Assembly (NCBI GenBank): GCA_004379165.1
Contig: NKXK01000024.1
Span: 145,709-209,708, forward strand
Origin: Rhodocyclaceae bacterium
Lineage (GTDB): Bacteria > Pseudomonadota > Gammaproteobacteria > Burkholderiales > Rhodocyclaceae
Reading direction: 5' to 3'
DNA: 64,000 bases
Shown here: in pieces, positions 46,535-57,700 of the stretch
How the letters are laid out: every line of letters begins with the position of its first letter
Numbering within the stretch: the first letter of the stretch is position 1
Translations under genes and position numbers: made by a program
The notes under the pieces: generated by a model
What the model saw: only the letters and a program-made list of their open reading frames with translations
Database searches by the model: none
Told to the model about the DNA's origin: nothing

Positions 46535-47885
46535 TCTGCGCCTGACGCTCCTCGAGCGTCTGCTGCCGGCGATGTTGCTGCTTTTGCTCGCCGGCGCCGG
46601 TACCGCCTACTGGGTTGCCCACGGCAGTGCCACCAAGGCCTACGACCGTTCGCTTTACGATATCGCGCTGGCGATCGCCGGCCAGTTGCAGGTCAGCGAC
46701 GGGCGACTGCAACTCAGCCTGGCCCCGCAGGCGCGGGATGTCTTGCTGACCGACAAATATGACCGGATTTTCTATGCCGTCCATGAAACGAACGGCCGCC
46801 TGATCGACGGTAACCCGGAGTTGCCCCTGCCGATCCAGGAAAGCTGGCGAACACTGGGCAGCGAAGGACGCTCCTATTACGATGGTGTGGTCGACAACGA
46901 GCCCGTCCGCCTCGCCGCCCTGCGTCGCGACATCGGCGGCCATCAGCTGACCATTCTCGCAGCCGAAACCACCGTCAAGCGCAACGCCCTGGTACGTGAA
47001 ATCCTCTTTGGCATGTTGCTGCCCGAGCTGATGCTGGCGCTAGTCAGCCTGGTCGTAGTCCTGATCGGCATACGTACCGGTTTGCGCCCCGTGACGACGC
47101 TCAGCGAACAACTGGCCGTTCGGTCGCCGAATGACCTTCGTCCTCTCGATGTCGACGTCCCGGAGGAAATGGCAACCGTTCAAACCGAAATCAACGGTCT
47201 GCTCGCCCGACTTGACCGTTCGCTGAGCAGTCAGCGTAACTTCGTCTCCGATGCCGCGCATCAATTGCGCACGCCGATCGCCGCACTGCAGGCTCAGGTC
47301 GAGGCGCTGATTCAGGAGGGTGGCGGCAATTCGCAGATGGCCGGCATCCTCAGCGCCACCCGCCGCCTCGCCCATCTCGTCGACCAGTTGCTGGCCTTGG
47401 CCCGGGCCGAACCGGCGCAACCTCAGGCAAATGCTGCGGTGAACCTGGAAAACATCGCAAAATCCGCTGCCGAAGCGTGGCTGCCGAAAGCCATTGCCCG
47501 CAATATCGACCTCGGCTTCGAACTGGCGCCGGTCTGTATCACTGGCAATACGCTCCTGCTTGAAGAGTTGCTCGGCAACCTGGTGGACAACGCGCTACGC
47601 CACACCCCGAGCGGCGGCCAGATCACCGTGGCCTGTGGCGTATCCGAAGAGTGCGCCTGGCTCAGCGTCGAGGACAGCGGCAGGGGCATCGCCGAGGCTG
47701 AGCGGGAGCGGGTTTTCGAGCGCTTCTACCGGTCCCCTGCCAGCCCCGGTGATGGCAGCGGCCTCGGCCTCGCCATCGTCCGCGAAATCGCCCGCCAGCA
47801 TGGTGGCGGGGTCAGCATCGGCGAAAGCGAGGCTCTCGGCGGCGCACTGATTACCGTGCGTTTCGCCAAGCCCGCTACGGCCTGA
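46518..47885 (+). CDS. Sensor histidine kinase
   Basis: FVSDAAHQLRTPIAALQAQVEAL; GNLVDNALRHTPSGGQITV; GDGSGLGLAIVREIARQHGG. Confidence 0.94.
   Translation: MTTTTSLRLTLLERLLPAMLLLLLAGAGTAYWVAHGSATKAYDRSLYDIALAIAGQLQVSDGRLQLSLAPQARDVLLTDKYDRIFYAVHETNGRLIDGNPELPLPIQESWRTLGSEGRSYYDGVVDNEPVRLAALRRDIGGHQLTILAAETTVKRNALVREILFGMLLPELMLALVSLVVVLIGIRTGLRPVTTLSEQLAVRSPNDLRPLDVDVPEEMATVQTEINGLLARLDRSLSSQRNFVSDAAHQLRTPIAALQAQVEALIQEGGGNSQMAGILSATRRLAHLVDQLLALARAEPAQPQANAAVNLENIAKSAAEAWLPKAIARNIDLGFELAPVCITGNTLLLEELLGNLVDNALRHTPSGGQITVACGVSEECAWLSVEDSGRGIAEAERERVFERFYRSPASPGDGSGLGLAIVREIARQHGGGVSIGESEALGGALITVRFAKPATA
47431..47466 (-). repeat. Near-consensus copy M inside histidine kinase gene
   Basis: CGGATTTTGCGATGTTTTCCAGGTTCACCGCAGCAT (minus strand). 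Confidence 0.6.
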
Positions 47886-49797
47886 CCACCTTCGTCCCGC
47901 CCCCATCCTGCCCGTGCTGCGCCATCAGCAGCGCCGAGCCCTGGAAGTAGGCGATTGCCTCCTCAGCCATGACCGGGTCAGTCGCCATCGGCTGTGCCTC
48001 GCGGCCATCGGCGCTGATGCGGAAGGTCTCGATGCGCCGCTTCGGTTGCAGCACGGTCATCACATCGCCCTTGAGGTAGCCGAGATTCTGGTAGGTGGAC
48101 AACAACGCCCGTCCCTCTGCCGGAGGCATGGCAAGGATGTCGCGGCCAATGAAATGGTCGTCCCCGCTCAGCCCGAGCATCGCCAGCAAGGTCGGCACCA
48201 GATCGATCTGGCTGGCGAGCGTGTCAACCTTGCGCGGCGCAACCAGCTTCGGCGCATAGACGATCGCCGGAATGTGGTACCGATGCACCGGGATCTTCGT
48301 TTTGCCGGAGCTGAAGGCGCAATGGTCGGCGACGAAAAGGAAGACGGTGTTGTCGAACCACGGCTTCTTTTTCGCCATTTCGACAAAGCGGCCGATGGCA
48401 TAGTCGGCGTACTTGACGCCACCCGGACGCTTGCCCGGTGACGGAATGTCGATACGGCCCGCCGGATAAGTGAAGGGCACGTGGTTCGAGGCGGTCATCA
48501 CGTGGCCGAAGAAGGGCTTGCCGGCGGCGTGTTCGCGGTCGATTTCAAGCAGCACCTGATCGAAGAGGTGTTCGTCGGCAACGCCCCAGATGTTTTCAAA
48601 TTCGATGATGCCATCGGCAAAATTGCGGCGGTCGGTGACCTTGTAGCCCTGCGCCCCAAAATAGCCATTCATGTTGTCGAAGGCACCATAGCCACCGTAA
48701 ATGAAGTGCGGCGACCATCCGCGTGCGCCCAGCGTCGCGCCCAGCGTATTGAGGTTGGTGACATCGGGCCAGCGCACCACGGACTTTCCGGGTAGCGGCG
48801 GCAAGGCGGCCGACAGGGCCTCCAGGCCACGAACCGTACGTGTTCCGGCAGCATACAGGCGGGTGAAGGACATGCCCTCTTCGGCGAGCCGGTCCAGATT
48901 CGGCGTCAGCCCGTCCTTGCTGCCAAATGCCTGCATGTATTCAGCCGACAGGCTTTCCATCATCACGACGACAACATTCGGTGCCCGACCATGATCGCCG
49001 ATGGCCGGTTTGTAGGCGGCACGATTTACCGGTTGCAGCGTCGCACTGACTTTGGCGTGACCGGAAAGGCGACGCAGGTCGGCCAGCACTTCGTCATCGG
49101 GGCGCATGGCGTAAAACTGACGGTAATCGAGCTTGTTCTGGCGGGCAGCCCAGATGAAGCTGCGCCAGCCATTGTCCGCCAGCTCATTGGCGTAGCTGTT
49201 GGCGGAAAACTCCGGCGGCGTCTGCCCCCAGGCCAGCATGCCGGCAAGACCGGCCAGTCCGGCGACCCAGACGAACTGCGGCACCCGCGGGGCCTCGGTC
49301 ACCACCTGCTGGCGCAGGCTGCGCCGCAATCCCCAGCCCAGCAACAGGCTGAGCGCCAGCAATGCACCAATGATCCGACCGACCGGATAGGACTCACGGA
49401 TGTTGCCGATCACCTCGTTGGTGAACACCAGGTAATCAAGGGCAATGAAATTGAAACGGACGGCGAACTCGTCCCAGAACACCGTTTCTGCCACGGCGAC
49501 GAATAGCAGCGTGAACAGATAAAGGAGGAAAAGTGGCCAACGCAGGCGCTCACGCCACTTTTGCCGTATAACCAACTCAAAGATGGCCCATGGCAGGGCA
49601 ACAACGGCAGCTACCGGCACATCCCGCATCAAACCGGTGCCTAGCGCCGGTAGCAAGCTGTCCAGCGACTGCTGGCCGACCACCATGGCATGCGCCAGCA
49701 AAACGCAGCGGGTGATGAGAAAAACGCCCAACGCCAGCAGCGTGGAAAAACCCCAGAGACGAAGCGCCGGGCCGGAAATTGCGCGAAGAAAATGCAT
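47875..49797 (-). CDS. LTA synthase-like sulfatase-family membrane protein
   Basis: APNVVVVMMESLSAEYMQAFGSKDGLTPNLDRLAEEGMSFTRLYAAGTRTVRGLEAL. Confidence 0.88.
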   Translation of the reverse strand: MHFLRAISGPALRLWGFSTLLALGVFLITRCVLLAHAMVVGQQSLDSLLPALGTGLMRDVPVAAVVALPWAIFELVIRQKWRERLRWPLFLLYLFTLLFVAVAETVFWDEFAVRFNFIALDYLVFTNEVIGNIRESYPVGRIIGALLALSLLLGWGLRRSLRQQVVTEAPRVPQFVWVAGLAGLAGMLAWGQTPPEFSANSYANELADNGWRSFIWAARQNKLDYRQFYAMRPDDEVLADLRRLSGHAKVSATLQPVNRAAYKPAIGDHGRAPNVVVVMMESLSAEYMQAFGSKDGLTPNLDRLAEEGMSFTRLYAAGTRTVRGLEALSAALPPLPGKSVVRWPDVTNLNTLGATLGARGWSPHFIYGGYGAFDNMNGYFGAQGYKVTDRRNFADGIIEFENIWGVADEHLFDQVLLEIDREHAAGKPFFGHVMTASNHVPFTYPAGRIDIPSPGKRPGGVKYADYAIGRFVEMAKKKPWFDNTVFLFVADHCAFSSGKTKIPVHRYHIPAIVYAPKLVAPRKVDTLASQIDLVPTLLAMLGLSGDDHFIGRDILAMPPAEGRALLSTYQNLGYLKGDVMTVLQPKRRIETFRISADGREAQPMATDPVMAEEAIAYFQGSALLMAQHGQDGGGTKVVRP

Positions 49798-49891
49798 GAT
49801 CGATTGCCGTAAAGTGAACTGCCGGCAATGTAGCGACCCGCCTGTGAGGAAGCCGTGAGGGATTTGTGAGTTTTTTGTGAGGGCGAAAAAC

Positions 49892-51193
49892 TCAGTTCAA
49901 TAACAAACAGGCAGGCCCGAAATCGACCGTCAGCTCGCCGCCGCCTTCAGCTGCATTGGCAGCGGTGACCTGCCAGCCGCTGGACTCGCAGGCATGCCTG
50001 ACGAGCGCCAATCCGAGACCGTGCATACCCCGTTCACCGACATAGAAGCGATCGAACACCCGACTCAGGTCGGCTTCGGTGAAGCCCGGACCGGAATCGC
50101 GAACAACCAGCCGGGTATCTGCAATCTGGCAATGGACCGGGCCGGTGCCGCTGTAACGCAGCGCATTGTCGAGCAGATTTCGCAGCACCAGCGCCAGCAA
50201 GGCCGGATCAGCCTGAACGGCCAGCGCCTCAGGAACGGCCAGCACCAGCGGCGGCGCAGGTGTCTGTTCGGCAGTAAGCTCCTGCCACAGCGACTCAAGC
50301 AGTGCTCGCAAGGCCACCTTTTCCTTGACCACCGGCGTTCCCTCACGCGCCAGCAGCAGCAGACTGCTGCTCAGCCGGGTAATGCGGTCGACACTGGCAA
50401 TGATGCGCTGGGCCCGGCGCTGGGCAAGGGTCGGCAGCGCAGGCAAACCCGCCATCAATTCGGCATCGGTGCGGATGCCAGTCAGCGGGGTCCGCAGTTC
50501 GTGCGAAAGGTTTGCTGCAAAAGCGCGCTCACGCTCGATGGCTGTCGCCTGCCTGAGCCGGTATCGTTCGAGCGTGCTCGCCACGGCCAGCAGTTCGTCG
50601 GACATCCCCGGCTCGACCAGCAATTGCGACTCGCTGGCGTCGAGCCGGCTGGCCAGCGATTCCAGTTGCCGCGTCAGCCGCCCGGCCACCAGATACCCGG
50701 CAAGCAGGGTGAACAGCGCCAGGCCAACGGCGGCGATGAGGTTAACTGCGATCAGGCTGTCGAGACGGCTTTCGTGATCCTCGACATCGTAGGCCAGAAT
50801 GTAGCGCGCATTGTCATCCTCGCGCACCGCGACATGGTATTCCTTGCTGCCGAGGTAGGTTTCGTGATTACCCACCGGCAGGCGCGCCAGAAACGGTGGC
50901 ACGCCATGGCCGGCCTCACCCTTGCCGATACGGTAGAGCCACATCGACGGCGTGTTCGGGAAGGCGGCATCCGGCGATTTCTGCCACAGCGCCATGCTGT
51001 GCTCGATCTGCTCACTCAATTGCTGGTCGATGAACTCTTCTTCCTTTCGGTCGAGAAGGCGGAACATCACAATCGACTGAACGACAATGACCATCAACGC
51101 CAGCGCCGCCAGCGACACCGCTACCCGAAAGCGCATACTGTGGGCGCGACGCGGCGCCGGATCAGGCGATGACGAGCTTGTAGCCGAGTCCAT
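49892..51193 (-). CDS. Sensor histidine kinase
   Basis: AFAANLSHELRTPLTGIRTDAELMAGLP; LVVRDSGPGFTEADLSRVFDRFYVGERGMHGLGLALV. Confidence 0.92.
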   Translation of the reverse strand: MDSATSSSSPDPAPRRAHSMRFRVAVSLAALALMVIVVQSIVMFRLLDRKEEEFIDQQLSEQIEHSMALWQKSPDAAFPNTPSMWLYRIGKGEAGHGVPPFLARLPVGNHETYLGSKEYHVAVREDDNARYILAYDVEDHESRLDSLIAVNLIAAVGLALFTLLAGYLVAGRLTRQLESLASRLDASESQLLVEPGMSDELLAVASTLERYRLRQATAIERERAFAANLSHELRTPLTGIRTDAELMAGLPALPTLAQRRAQRIIASVDRITRLSSSLLLLAREGTPVVKEKVALRALLESLWQELTAEQTPAPPLVLAVPEALAVQADPALLALVLRNLLDNALRYSGTGPVHCQIADTRLVVRDSGPGFTEADLSRVFDRFYVGERGMHGLGLALVRHACESSGWQVTAANAAEGGGELTVDFGPACLLLN

Positions 51194-51830
51194 GCACGTT
51201 CTCGATCTCGACCCCGCTGCCAGCCAAGGCCTTGCGCAGGGTCAGCAGTACCGAGCGAAGATTGTCGCTGGCCTCCTGCTCATGCCCCCAAACAAGCAGT
51301 TCCAGTTCACGGCGTGAAAACAGCCGCCCCGGATGCGGCATCAAGCCGGTGAGCAGACGCAGGGCTTTCGGCGGCAGGGACAGCAACCGCCCGTCAAACC
51401 ACACCTGCTGCGCCGTTGCGTCGTAGCGCAAGGCGCCACAGGTAAAAGCGTCAGGCCCGGCTGGTTTGACCTGGCTGCGGCGAGCCAGCACCTGCAACCG
51501 CGCAGCCAGTTCCTGCAGGGCAAAGGGCTTGGCCAGATAATCGTCGGCGCCGGCATCGAAACCCAGCAGTTTGTCCTCGAGGGTATCTCTTGCGGTCAAC
51601 ATCAAAATTGGCACAATTTCGCCATCAGCACGCAGGCTGCGCGCCAGCATAGCGCCGTCGCCATCGGGCAGATTACGATCGAGAACCAGCACATCAAAGG
51701 TCTGCGTCGCCAGTTGCCGCCTCGCCGCGGCGAGTGTCATCGCGTAATCGCACTGATGACCGGCCGCTTCGAGATAGTCATAGATGTTCTCGGCAATCGC
51801 CCGATCATCCTCCACGATCAGCACATGCAT
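51162..51830 (-). CDS. OmpR-family response regulator
   Basis: MHVLIVEDDRAIAENIYDYLEAAGHQCDYA...VLVLDRNLPDGDG...DDYLAKPFALQEL. Confidence 0.93.
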   Translation of the reverse strand: MHVLIVEDDRAIAENIYDYLEAAGHQCDYAMTLAAARRQLATQTFDVLVLDRNLPDGDGAMLARSLRADGEIVPILMLTARDTLEDKLLGFDAGADDYLAKPFALQELAARLQVLARRSQVKPAGPDAFTCGALRYDATAQQVWFDGRLLSLPPKALRLLTGLMPHPGRLFSRRELELLVWGHEQEASDNLRSVLLTLRKALAGSGVEIENVHGLGYKLVIA

Positions 51831-51831
51831 T

Positions 51832-53115
51832 TCAGGCTTCCGAAAGCGTGCCGGCGACGGCAATCCGGTTACGGCCGCCGCGCTTGGCCTCGTACAACGC
51901 CTCGTCGGCAAGCTTCAGCGCTCCTTCCAGCGGCAGGAGGGTGGCATCGGCCAGGCCCATGCTGAAGGTGACGCGAACCAGGCGGCCATCGGGAACACGA
52001 ATCTCGACCCCGGAAAACCGCTCGCGCAGACGTTCTGCCAGACGCAGGGCCTCGTCAATGCCCACTTCCGGAAACAAAAAGGCGAACTCCTCACCGCCAT
52101 AGCGACAGGAGAGATCGGACTGGCGCAGGGTATCGCCGACCAGCGCTGCAAAGGCTTTGAGCACGGCATCTCCGGCCGCATGCCCGTAGGTATCGTTGAG
52201 GCGCTTGAAGTGATCCAGATCGGCCATGCCCACGGTCAACGACCGGCGGTAACGTTGAGCCCGAGCCAGTTCCTGCTCCGCCAGCAGCATGAAATGACGA
52301 CGGTTGGTCAGCCCGGTCAGGCCATCACGGTTGGCCAGCAACTCCAGTTGCTGCCGCGCTGCCTCGTTGGCCACCAGCGAGGCATGCAGTTCGACAATGG
52401 ACTCCTCAACCGCCTGGATTTCAAGCATGTGCGCGGGGGGAAAGGCCGGCGGCGGCTGCTCGACACTGAGTTGCGACAGCTTGCGGTAGATATTCTGCAG
52501 CGGGTGGATCAGCGTCTGCCGGACGAAAAACAAGAACACGCACAGAAACACCGCCTCCAGAAGCACGACTGCAATCAGCTTGTAACGCGCCACCTGCATC
52601 GCCGCATTCACCTCGCGCAGATCGCGGCTGGCGAGGTTTACGCCTTGCACCGAGACATCGTCGACCAGCAGGCTGACCTGAGCACTGAGTTGCCGCCAGG
52701 CCTCGTAGTTGCGCGCAATCGCCCGATCATCGCTGGCGCTTTGCCGCAGCACTTCGGCAAGAAAACGCTCGACCTGACGCGCCAGCTCGGCCGCCGGACG
52801 ATGATCCAAAACGCTGGGATGACTGGCCACCAATTTCGCAACGAACAAGGCCTGCTGCCGCGCCTGCGGACTGGAGACGGCGAACACCCGCTCGCCCTCC
52901 TGCCGCAATTGCTCCAGATTCCGCGACAGGCGCTGGTAGCGGATAATTTCCGGCACCGTATCGTCCTGAAGACGATTGGTCGCGTCGAGTACCTTTTGCT
53001 GATCAAGCCAGATCAACATCACGACGAACCCGAACAGGGCAACAAAAACCACCGCCAACGCTATGAAAGCCCTGCCGGCGCCCAGTCTTCCCGTGATCGC
53101 TGTGCTATCGCTCAC
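51832..53115 (-). CDS. Diguanylate cyclase (GGDEF) with N-terminal periplasmic sensor region
   Basis: CRYGGEEFAFLFPE active-site motif preceded by RQSD I-site; two TM segments. Confidence 0.93.
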   Translation of the reverse strand: MSDSTAITGRLGAGRAFIALAVVFVALFGFVVMLIWLDQQKVLDATNRLQDDTVPEIIRYQRLSRNLEQLRQEGERVFAVSSPQARQQALFVAKLVASHPSVLDHRPAAELARQVERFLAEVLRQSASDDRAIARNYEAWRQLSAQVSLLVDDVSVQGVNLASRDLREVNAAMQVARYKLIAVVLLEAVFLCVFLFFVRQTLIHPLQNIYRKLSQLSVEQPPPAFPPAHMLEIQAVEESIVELHASLVANEAARQQLELLANRDGLTGLTNRRHFMLLAEQELARAQRYRRSLTVGMADLDHFKRLNDTYGHAAGDAVLKAFAALVGDTLRQSDLSCRYGGEEFAFLFPEVGIDEALRLAERLRERFSGVEIRVPDGRLVRVTFSMGLADATLLPLEGALKLADEALYEAKRGGRNRIAVAGTLSEA

Positions 53116-53124
53116 GCTGGCGCC

Positions 53125-53916
53125 TTAATCGAGACTGAAGGGAAAGAACTGGCGGACGATGCGCTGATACGTGCCATCGGCGCGGATCGAAGCTATTGCC
53201 TGATCGACGGCCTTTTGGACTGATGCATCGCCCTTCGGCAAGGCAATATGCACCGAGCCACCCAGGCCATGCTCGGCCACCGCCGGACCAACGAACTGCA
53301 GCTTGCCATCGGGCAGGTTCGAAATCAGCGCATAGCCGCTCAGCGCCGGCGCCAGCAGGAAATCCGCCTCCCCTGCCAGCAGGCGGGCCGGGACATCTTG
53401 CAATACCGACATTTCAACGATGCTCAAGCTGCGGGCCGCTGCGTTTGCCTGCAAATAGCGATACTGGGCCGTGCCGCTGATGGTGATCACCCGGGCCCCG
53501 ACAAGCCGATCAAGTTGGAGCTCGCCGCCGGTCTCGGGCGCAAAGCGTTTCGCCGCTGCCGGTGTACCGATCAGACGCGATGACGAACGCCAGACGGGCG
53601 CGCTGAAGCCCACCCGCTGCTCACGCTCCGGCGTGCGCAGAAAATTACCGAAGCCAAGCTGGTAGTCTCGCTGGGCAACCCCATCGAGGATCGCCTTGAA
53701 TTCCAGACTGGAAAAGGCGCAGCGGGCACCGGCGCGGCGGCAGATTTCACGCGCCAAGGCCTCGTTGAATCCGGCCAACCCACCACCGAGCTGATTTTTC
53801 TGGCTATTTACCTGATCGTAGACCCCCAGCGCCACCCGCCACTCGGCGGCCGAGACAACACCTGCCGAGAGCAAACCCGCGGCGCAGACGAGTGGAAAGA
53901 AATACCGGCGCATCAA
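53125..53916 (-). CDS. Periplasmic solute-binding (SBP_bac_3-like) protein
   Basis: Signal peptide; GGGLAGFNEALAREICRRAGARCAFSSLEFKAILDGVAQRDYQLGFGNFLRTPEREQRVGFS. Confidence 0.85.
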   Translation of the reverse strand: MMRRYFFPLVCAAGLLSAGVVSAAEWRVALGVYDQVNSQKNQLGGGLAGFNEALAREICRRAGARCAFSSLEFKAILDGVAQRDYQLGFGNFLRTPEREQRVGFSAPVWRSSSRLIGTPAAAKRFAPETGGELQLDRLVGARVITISGTAQYRYLQANAAARSLSIVEMSVLQDVPARLLAGEADFLLAPALSGYALISNLPDGKLQFVGPAVAEHGLGGSVHIALPKGDASVQKAVDQAIASIRADGTYQRIVRQFFPFSLD

Positions 53917-54662
53917 TTCACCCGGAAAGGAAGGAACTGAGAGTTTATTCGGTCATAGACGCCGTTGCGCTTGATCCGCTCCAGCGCCGCATCCACCTTT
54001 GTCTTGAGTTCAGGCCGTTTCGGCGAAATACCGAATGACGCATCGCCGGTGAGCGAAGGAACATCCATCACCGTCGCCTGCATGCCAAGTTGCTGGAAAC
54101 GCGGTTGGCGCTGCAGGGCCAGTGCCGTTGCCATCGGGGTCAACACGACCTGTGCAATGCCCGCCACCACTGGCTCGCCCAGCTCGCCGTTGGTAGCGAC
54201 CCCGACCAGTTCCCAGGATTGCGCCTGGGCATAACGCTCCTGCGCCGAGCCACGCACCACGGCCACCCGCACGCCCGGTGCTCCCGGTTGTACGCCGGGG
54301 CGCGCGAACATCAGCGTCCGGGAACGGAAATACGGTTGCGCCAGCAGGATGCGCTGCCGTCGCTCCGGCGTATCGAGCAGGCTGACCGCCGCAATATCGG
54401 CGGCGCCGCCCGCCAGCAGGTCGAGCACCTGATCGAGTCGGGTAACTTCCATCACGCACTGCTCGCCCATTTCGGCGCAGAGCGCACGGGCGATTTCAAT
54501 GCTAAAACCGGTCAGACGCCCATCGGCATCGCGATACGACATTGGCGGCGAGGACTCCAGCACCAGCAGACGCAGGGCGGGAGCAGCCCCAGCGACGCTG
54601 CTCGCCAGCACCAGCCAGCCAATGAAAGTTGCCGCCAACAGGCCGCGAATTGCCATCAACAT
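53913..54662 (-). CDS. Periplasmic solute-binding (SBP_bac_3-like) protein
   Basis: PPMSYRDADGRLTGFSIEIARALCAEMGEQCVMEVTRLDQVLDLLAGGAADIAAVSLLDTPERRQRILLAQPYF. Confidence 0.85.
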   Translation of the reverse strand: MLMAIRGLLAATFIGWLVLASSVAGAAPALRLLVLESSPPMSYRDADGRLTGFSIEIARALCAEMGEQCVMEVTRLDQVLDLLAGGAADIAAVSLLDTPERRQRILLAQPYFRSRTLMFARPGVQPGAPGVRVAVVRGSAQERYAQAQSWELVGVATNGELGEPVVAGIAQVVLTPMATALALQRQPRFQQLGMQATVMDVPSLTGDASFGISPKRPELKTKVDAALERIKRNGVYDRINSQFLPFRVN

Positions 54663-54736
54663 CCGGATATCTTTGGGTATTTTTGTCCAGTATAGGCGGA
54701 ACGCGATTCGGCGCCTACTCGGCAGCACCCGAGTTG

Positions 54737-57700
54737 TCAGCCGACCCGACGCGGCAACTCGACCAGCACCCCCTGCACCGGGAAGAAGATCGCCAGGCGC
54801 AAGGGCGTCGGATCGTCGGCAAACAGTGCTGCGTAGCGCTCAAGCTGTGGCCGGAAAGCCTCGGCTCGTGCCGGCAATTGCGCCGGCGGCTCGCGCACCG
54901 TCTTGTAGTCGATGATCCAGCGTTCGCCATCGGCCACGAAAATCCGGTCAATTACGTGGTTCACCGCAGATGCGCCATCGCGGCTGCTCCACGCCTGCTC
55001 GGCGCCATCGTCATCATGTGCCGCCAGCAGCCATCGCCCGGCCGGGCTGGCAAGCGTCGTCTGCAAGGCCGCGACGACCACGGCTGCCCCCTGCGCCGCG
55101 GCCGCTTCGCCGTGCCCGTGCTGGCGCAGCCAGCGGGTATAAGCCGGCAGCTGAGCAGTGATGCGATCGGTATCCCATGTCGAGAGATCACGCGCTGCCA
55201 ACAACTCCAGACAACGGTGGAGCAAGGTGCCGACCGACGCCTCCAGCGTCAGCGTTTCCGGCAGCGCCTCGGCGGCTGGCGGGTTCTCGGCTGGCCGTGG
55301 CAGATCGGGCAGGACCTGCAGCGCTGCCGGAACCTGCGCCGCGCGTAGACGGAGCAGCGGCGGCGCGAAGCTGGCTGGATCAATACCTGAATCGGTCGTG
55401 CTGACTTCGCCCCCCGCCGCACCGACCCGGGCTGCCGCTTCGGCAAAGACCGTATCAGCCAAGCCCGGCCAGAGGCGGCGCAGCAGCGTGCCGGCCGCCG
55501 GTGGTTTGACGCCGCCGTCCTTGTCGGCATCCAGCCTGGCGACACCAACCAGATGCAGGCGGCGAATCGCCCTTGTCGCGGCCACGTAGAGCAGGCGCTC
55601 GTCCTCATGCGCGCTGCGCGCTGCTTCGAGGCGGCGCAAGGCATCGTAAAGGCTGGGCTCCTCGCTCCCAGAATCGTCACCGCCCTTGGCCGGCATCGGC
55701 GCCACCAGCAGATAATCGCGGCCATCGTCGTCCGTCACCTCATCCCACAGCAGCATCGGCGATTCGTTGCCCCCGGTTTCGCGATGCAGGCCGGGAACGA
55801 TCACCGTCTCGAACTCCAGCCCCTTGGCCTTGTGCACGGTCATCATCTGCACCGCCTCGCCGGCCATCGGGTCGGGTGGTGCGAACAATTCGGCCACCCG
55901 CGTCGCCAGCGTTTCGGCATCCAGCCGACGGCTGGCGGCGAGTTCGTCGAGCAGGACAAAAAAGGCCTGCACATCCGCCAGCCCCGCCGGTGTTTCCAGG
56001 CATTGCGGCCCGCCCAGCATCAGCCAGACCGCCTCCAGCCAACGCCGCGGCGACTGCCGGCCACGTTCGGCAAAGGCCAGCGCCAGAACGCCCGCCACAT
56101 GCGCCAGGCGCTGCCGGCCGTCGACGGACAACGCGGCGAGGCGGTCCGGCTCATGGATCAATTCCCAAACGGTGGCCGTTTTGTTGCCCGCCACCAGCGC
56201 ATGCAGATCGGCCAGGGTCAGCCCGCACCAGGGCGCGCGCAGCATCGCCAGCCAATGCACCCGGTCCGCGCGATGCTGTAGCGCATGAAAGAGACTGAGC
56301 AGATCCTGAATGTGCTGACGATCGGCCAGCGCTTCGATTTCCACCGCCTGAAAACGCAACGCCGGTGCGGCACGACGAATTTCCGCGACCAGCGCGTCCA
56401 GATGCTTGCGCGCCCGCACCAGCACCGCCACCCGGCCTTGCGGATCGATGGCGCGGGCGGTCTCGATCAGTTGCCTGACCAGCACCGCCTCATCGGCCTC
56501 GACACCGTTGCTGCCGTCGGCAAGCACCGGATGGATCAGCACACCGCTATCTACCACCACCTCACGCGTCGCAGCCGATGGTGCGTAACGTACTGCTCCC
56601 AGCGCCGTATCGTCAGCCGCCGGGAAGATACTCGGGAAGGCCTGATTGACCCAGTCGACCACCGCCGGATGCGAACGGTTGTTGCGGAACAGGCGCAGGT
56701 GTTCGAGGCGGATGTCGCCGATGCCGCGTTCGCGGACGTCGAGAAACAACCCGACATCGGCCTTGCGGAAGCGATAGATCGACTGCATCGGGTCGCCCAC
56801 GACAAACAGCGTCCGCCCATCATCGGCCTGCCAGCCGCGGGTCAGCCGTGCCAGCAGTTCGACCTGGCCGGGCGAGGTATCCTGGAATTCATCCACCAGC
56901 AGGTGCTGGATGCGGTAATCGAGCGCCTGCGCCAGATCGGTCGGGTTTTCGTCATCACCGAGGGCCAGGCTGGCGCGGCTGGCGATTTCGATGAAATCAA
57001 CCTCGCCGGCCTCCTGAAAAGCCAGCCACAACTGCCCGGCGGCCAGCCGCAGCAAACGCGTGAAGACGCTGACGGTGAACCAGGAATCTTCGCCAAATTC
57101 AGGCAGCGGCGCCTCGCGCACCGCCTGCAGCGCCTCGGCCAGTCCGGTTACGCCGGCGAGGTCGTCGAGCAGCGCCTTCATCGCAGCCTTCTGCTCGCCG
57201 AAAGCCGTGTCAGCCGGAAAGCCGATGCGCTTGTCGACCGACTTGCGCAGCGTGCCGGTATCGGTCAGCAGCAGTTTCGCCAGCGCCCGCCAGGCCGGCA
57301 GGTCACCGTGGTCTGCGGTCAGCGGCATCATGCGATCGCACAACGGATCGAGCACACCTGAGGCATTCGCTGCGGCAAATCGGGCCAGCGGCAACAGCGC
57401 CCGCTGGCGGTCAGCATCCAGCAGCGCCGCGACGGCAGCCAGATCGCGACCAAGCAGCAGGGCAAAACCGGCCTCGACTTCATCACGCAAATCGGCGCCG
57501 CCCAGCCGCATCGCGTGCGGTAGCCACTGGTCACGCTTGCCGAGCATGCTCACCAGCAGACGCTCCAGACGCCCTGAGTCATTGGCCATGAACGCCAGCG
57601 CCGCAGCGACAACTTCGCCGTCGGCATCGCTCTGCTCGACCATCTCCAGCGTCCGTCGCGCTGCCGTGGCGTAATGCGCTTCGGCGTCATCGGTGACACC

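Noticed and set aside
51589-51622. TTGCGGTCAAC...AAAATT resembling the 36-bp repeat in the response regulator
   Set aside because: Explained by the conserved receiver motif PILMLTARDT; middle and flanks do not match
54937-54972. GGTTCACCGCAGATG in addA
   Set aside because: Core matches exactly but both T-tracts are absent; may be an eroded copy, not listed as a feature
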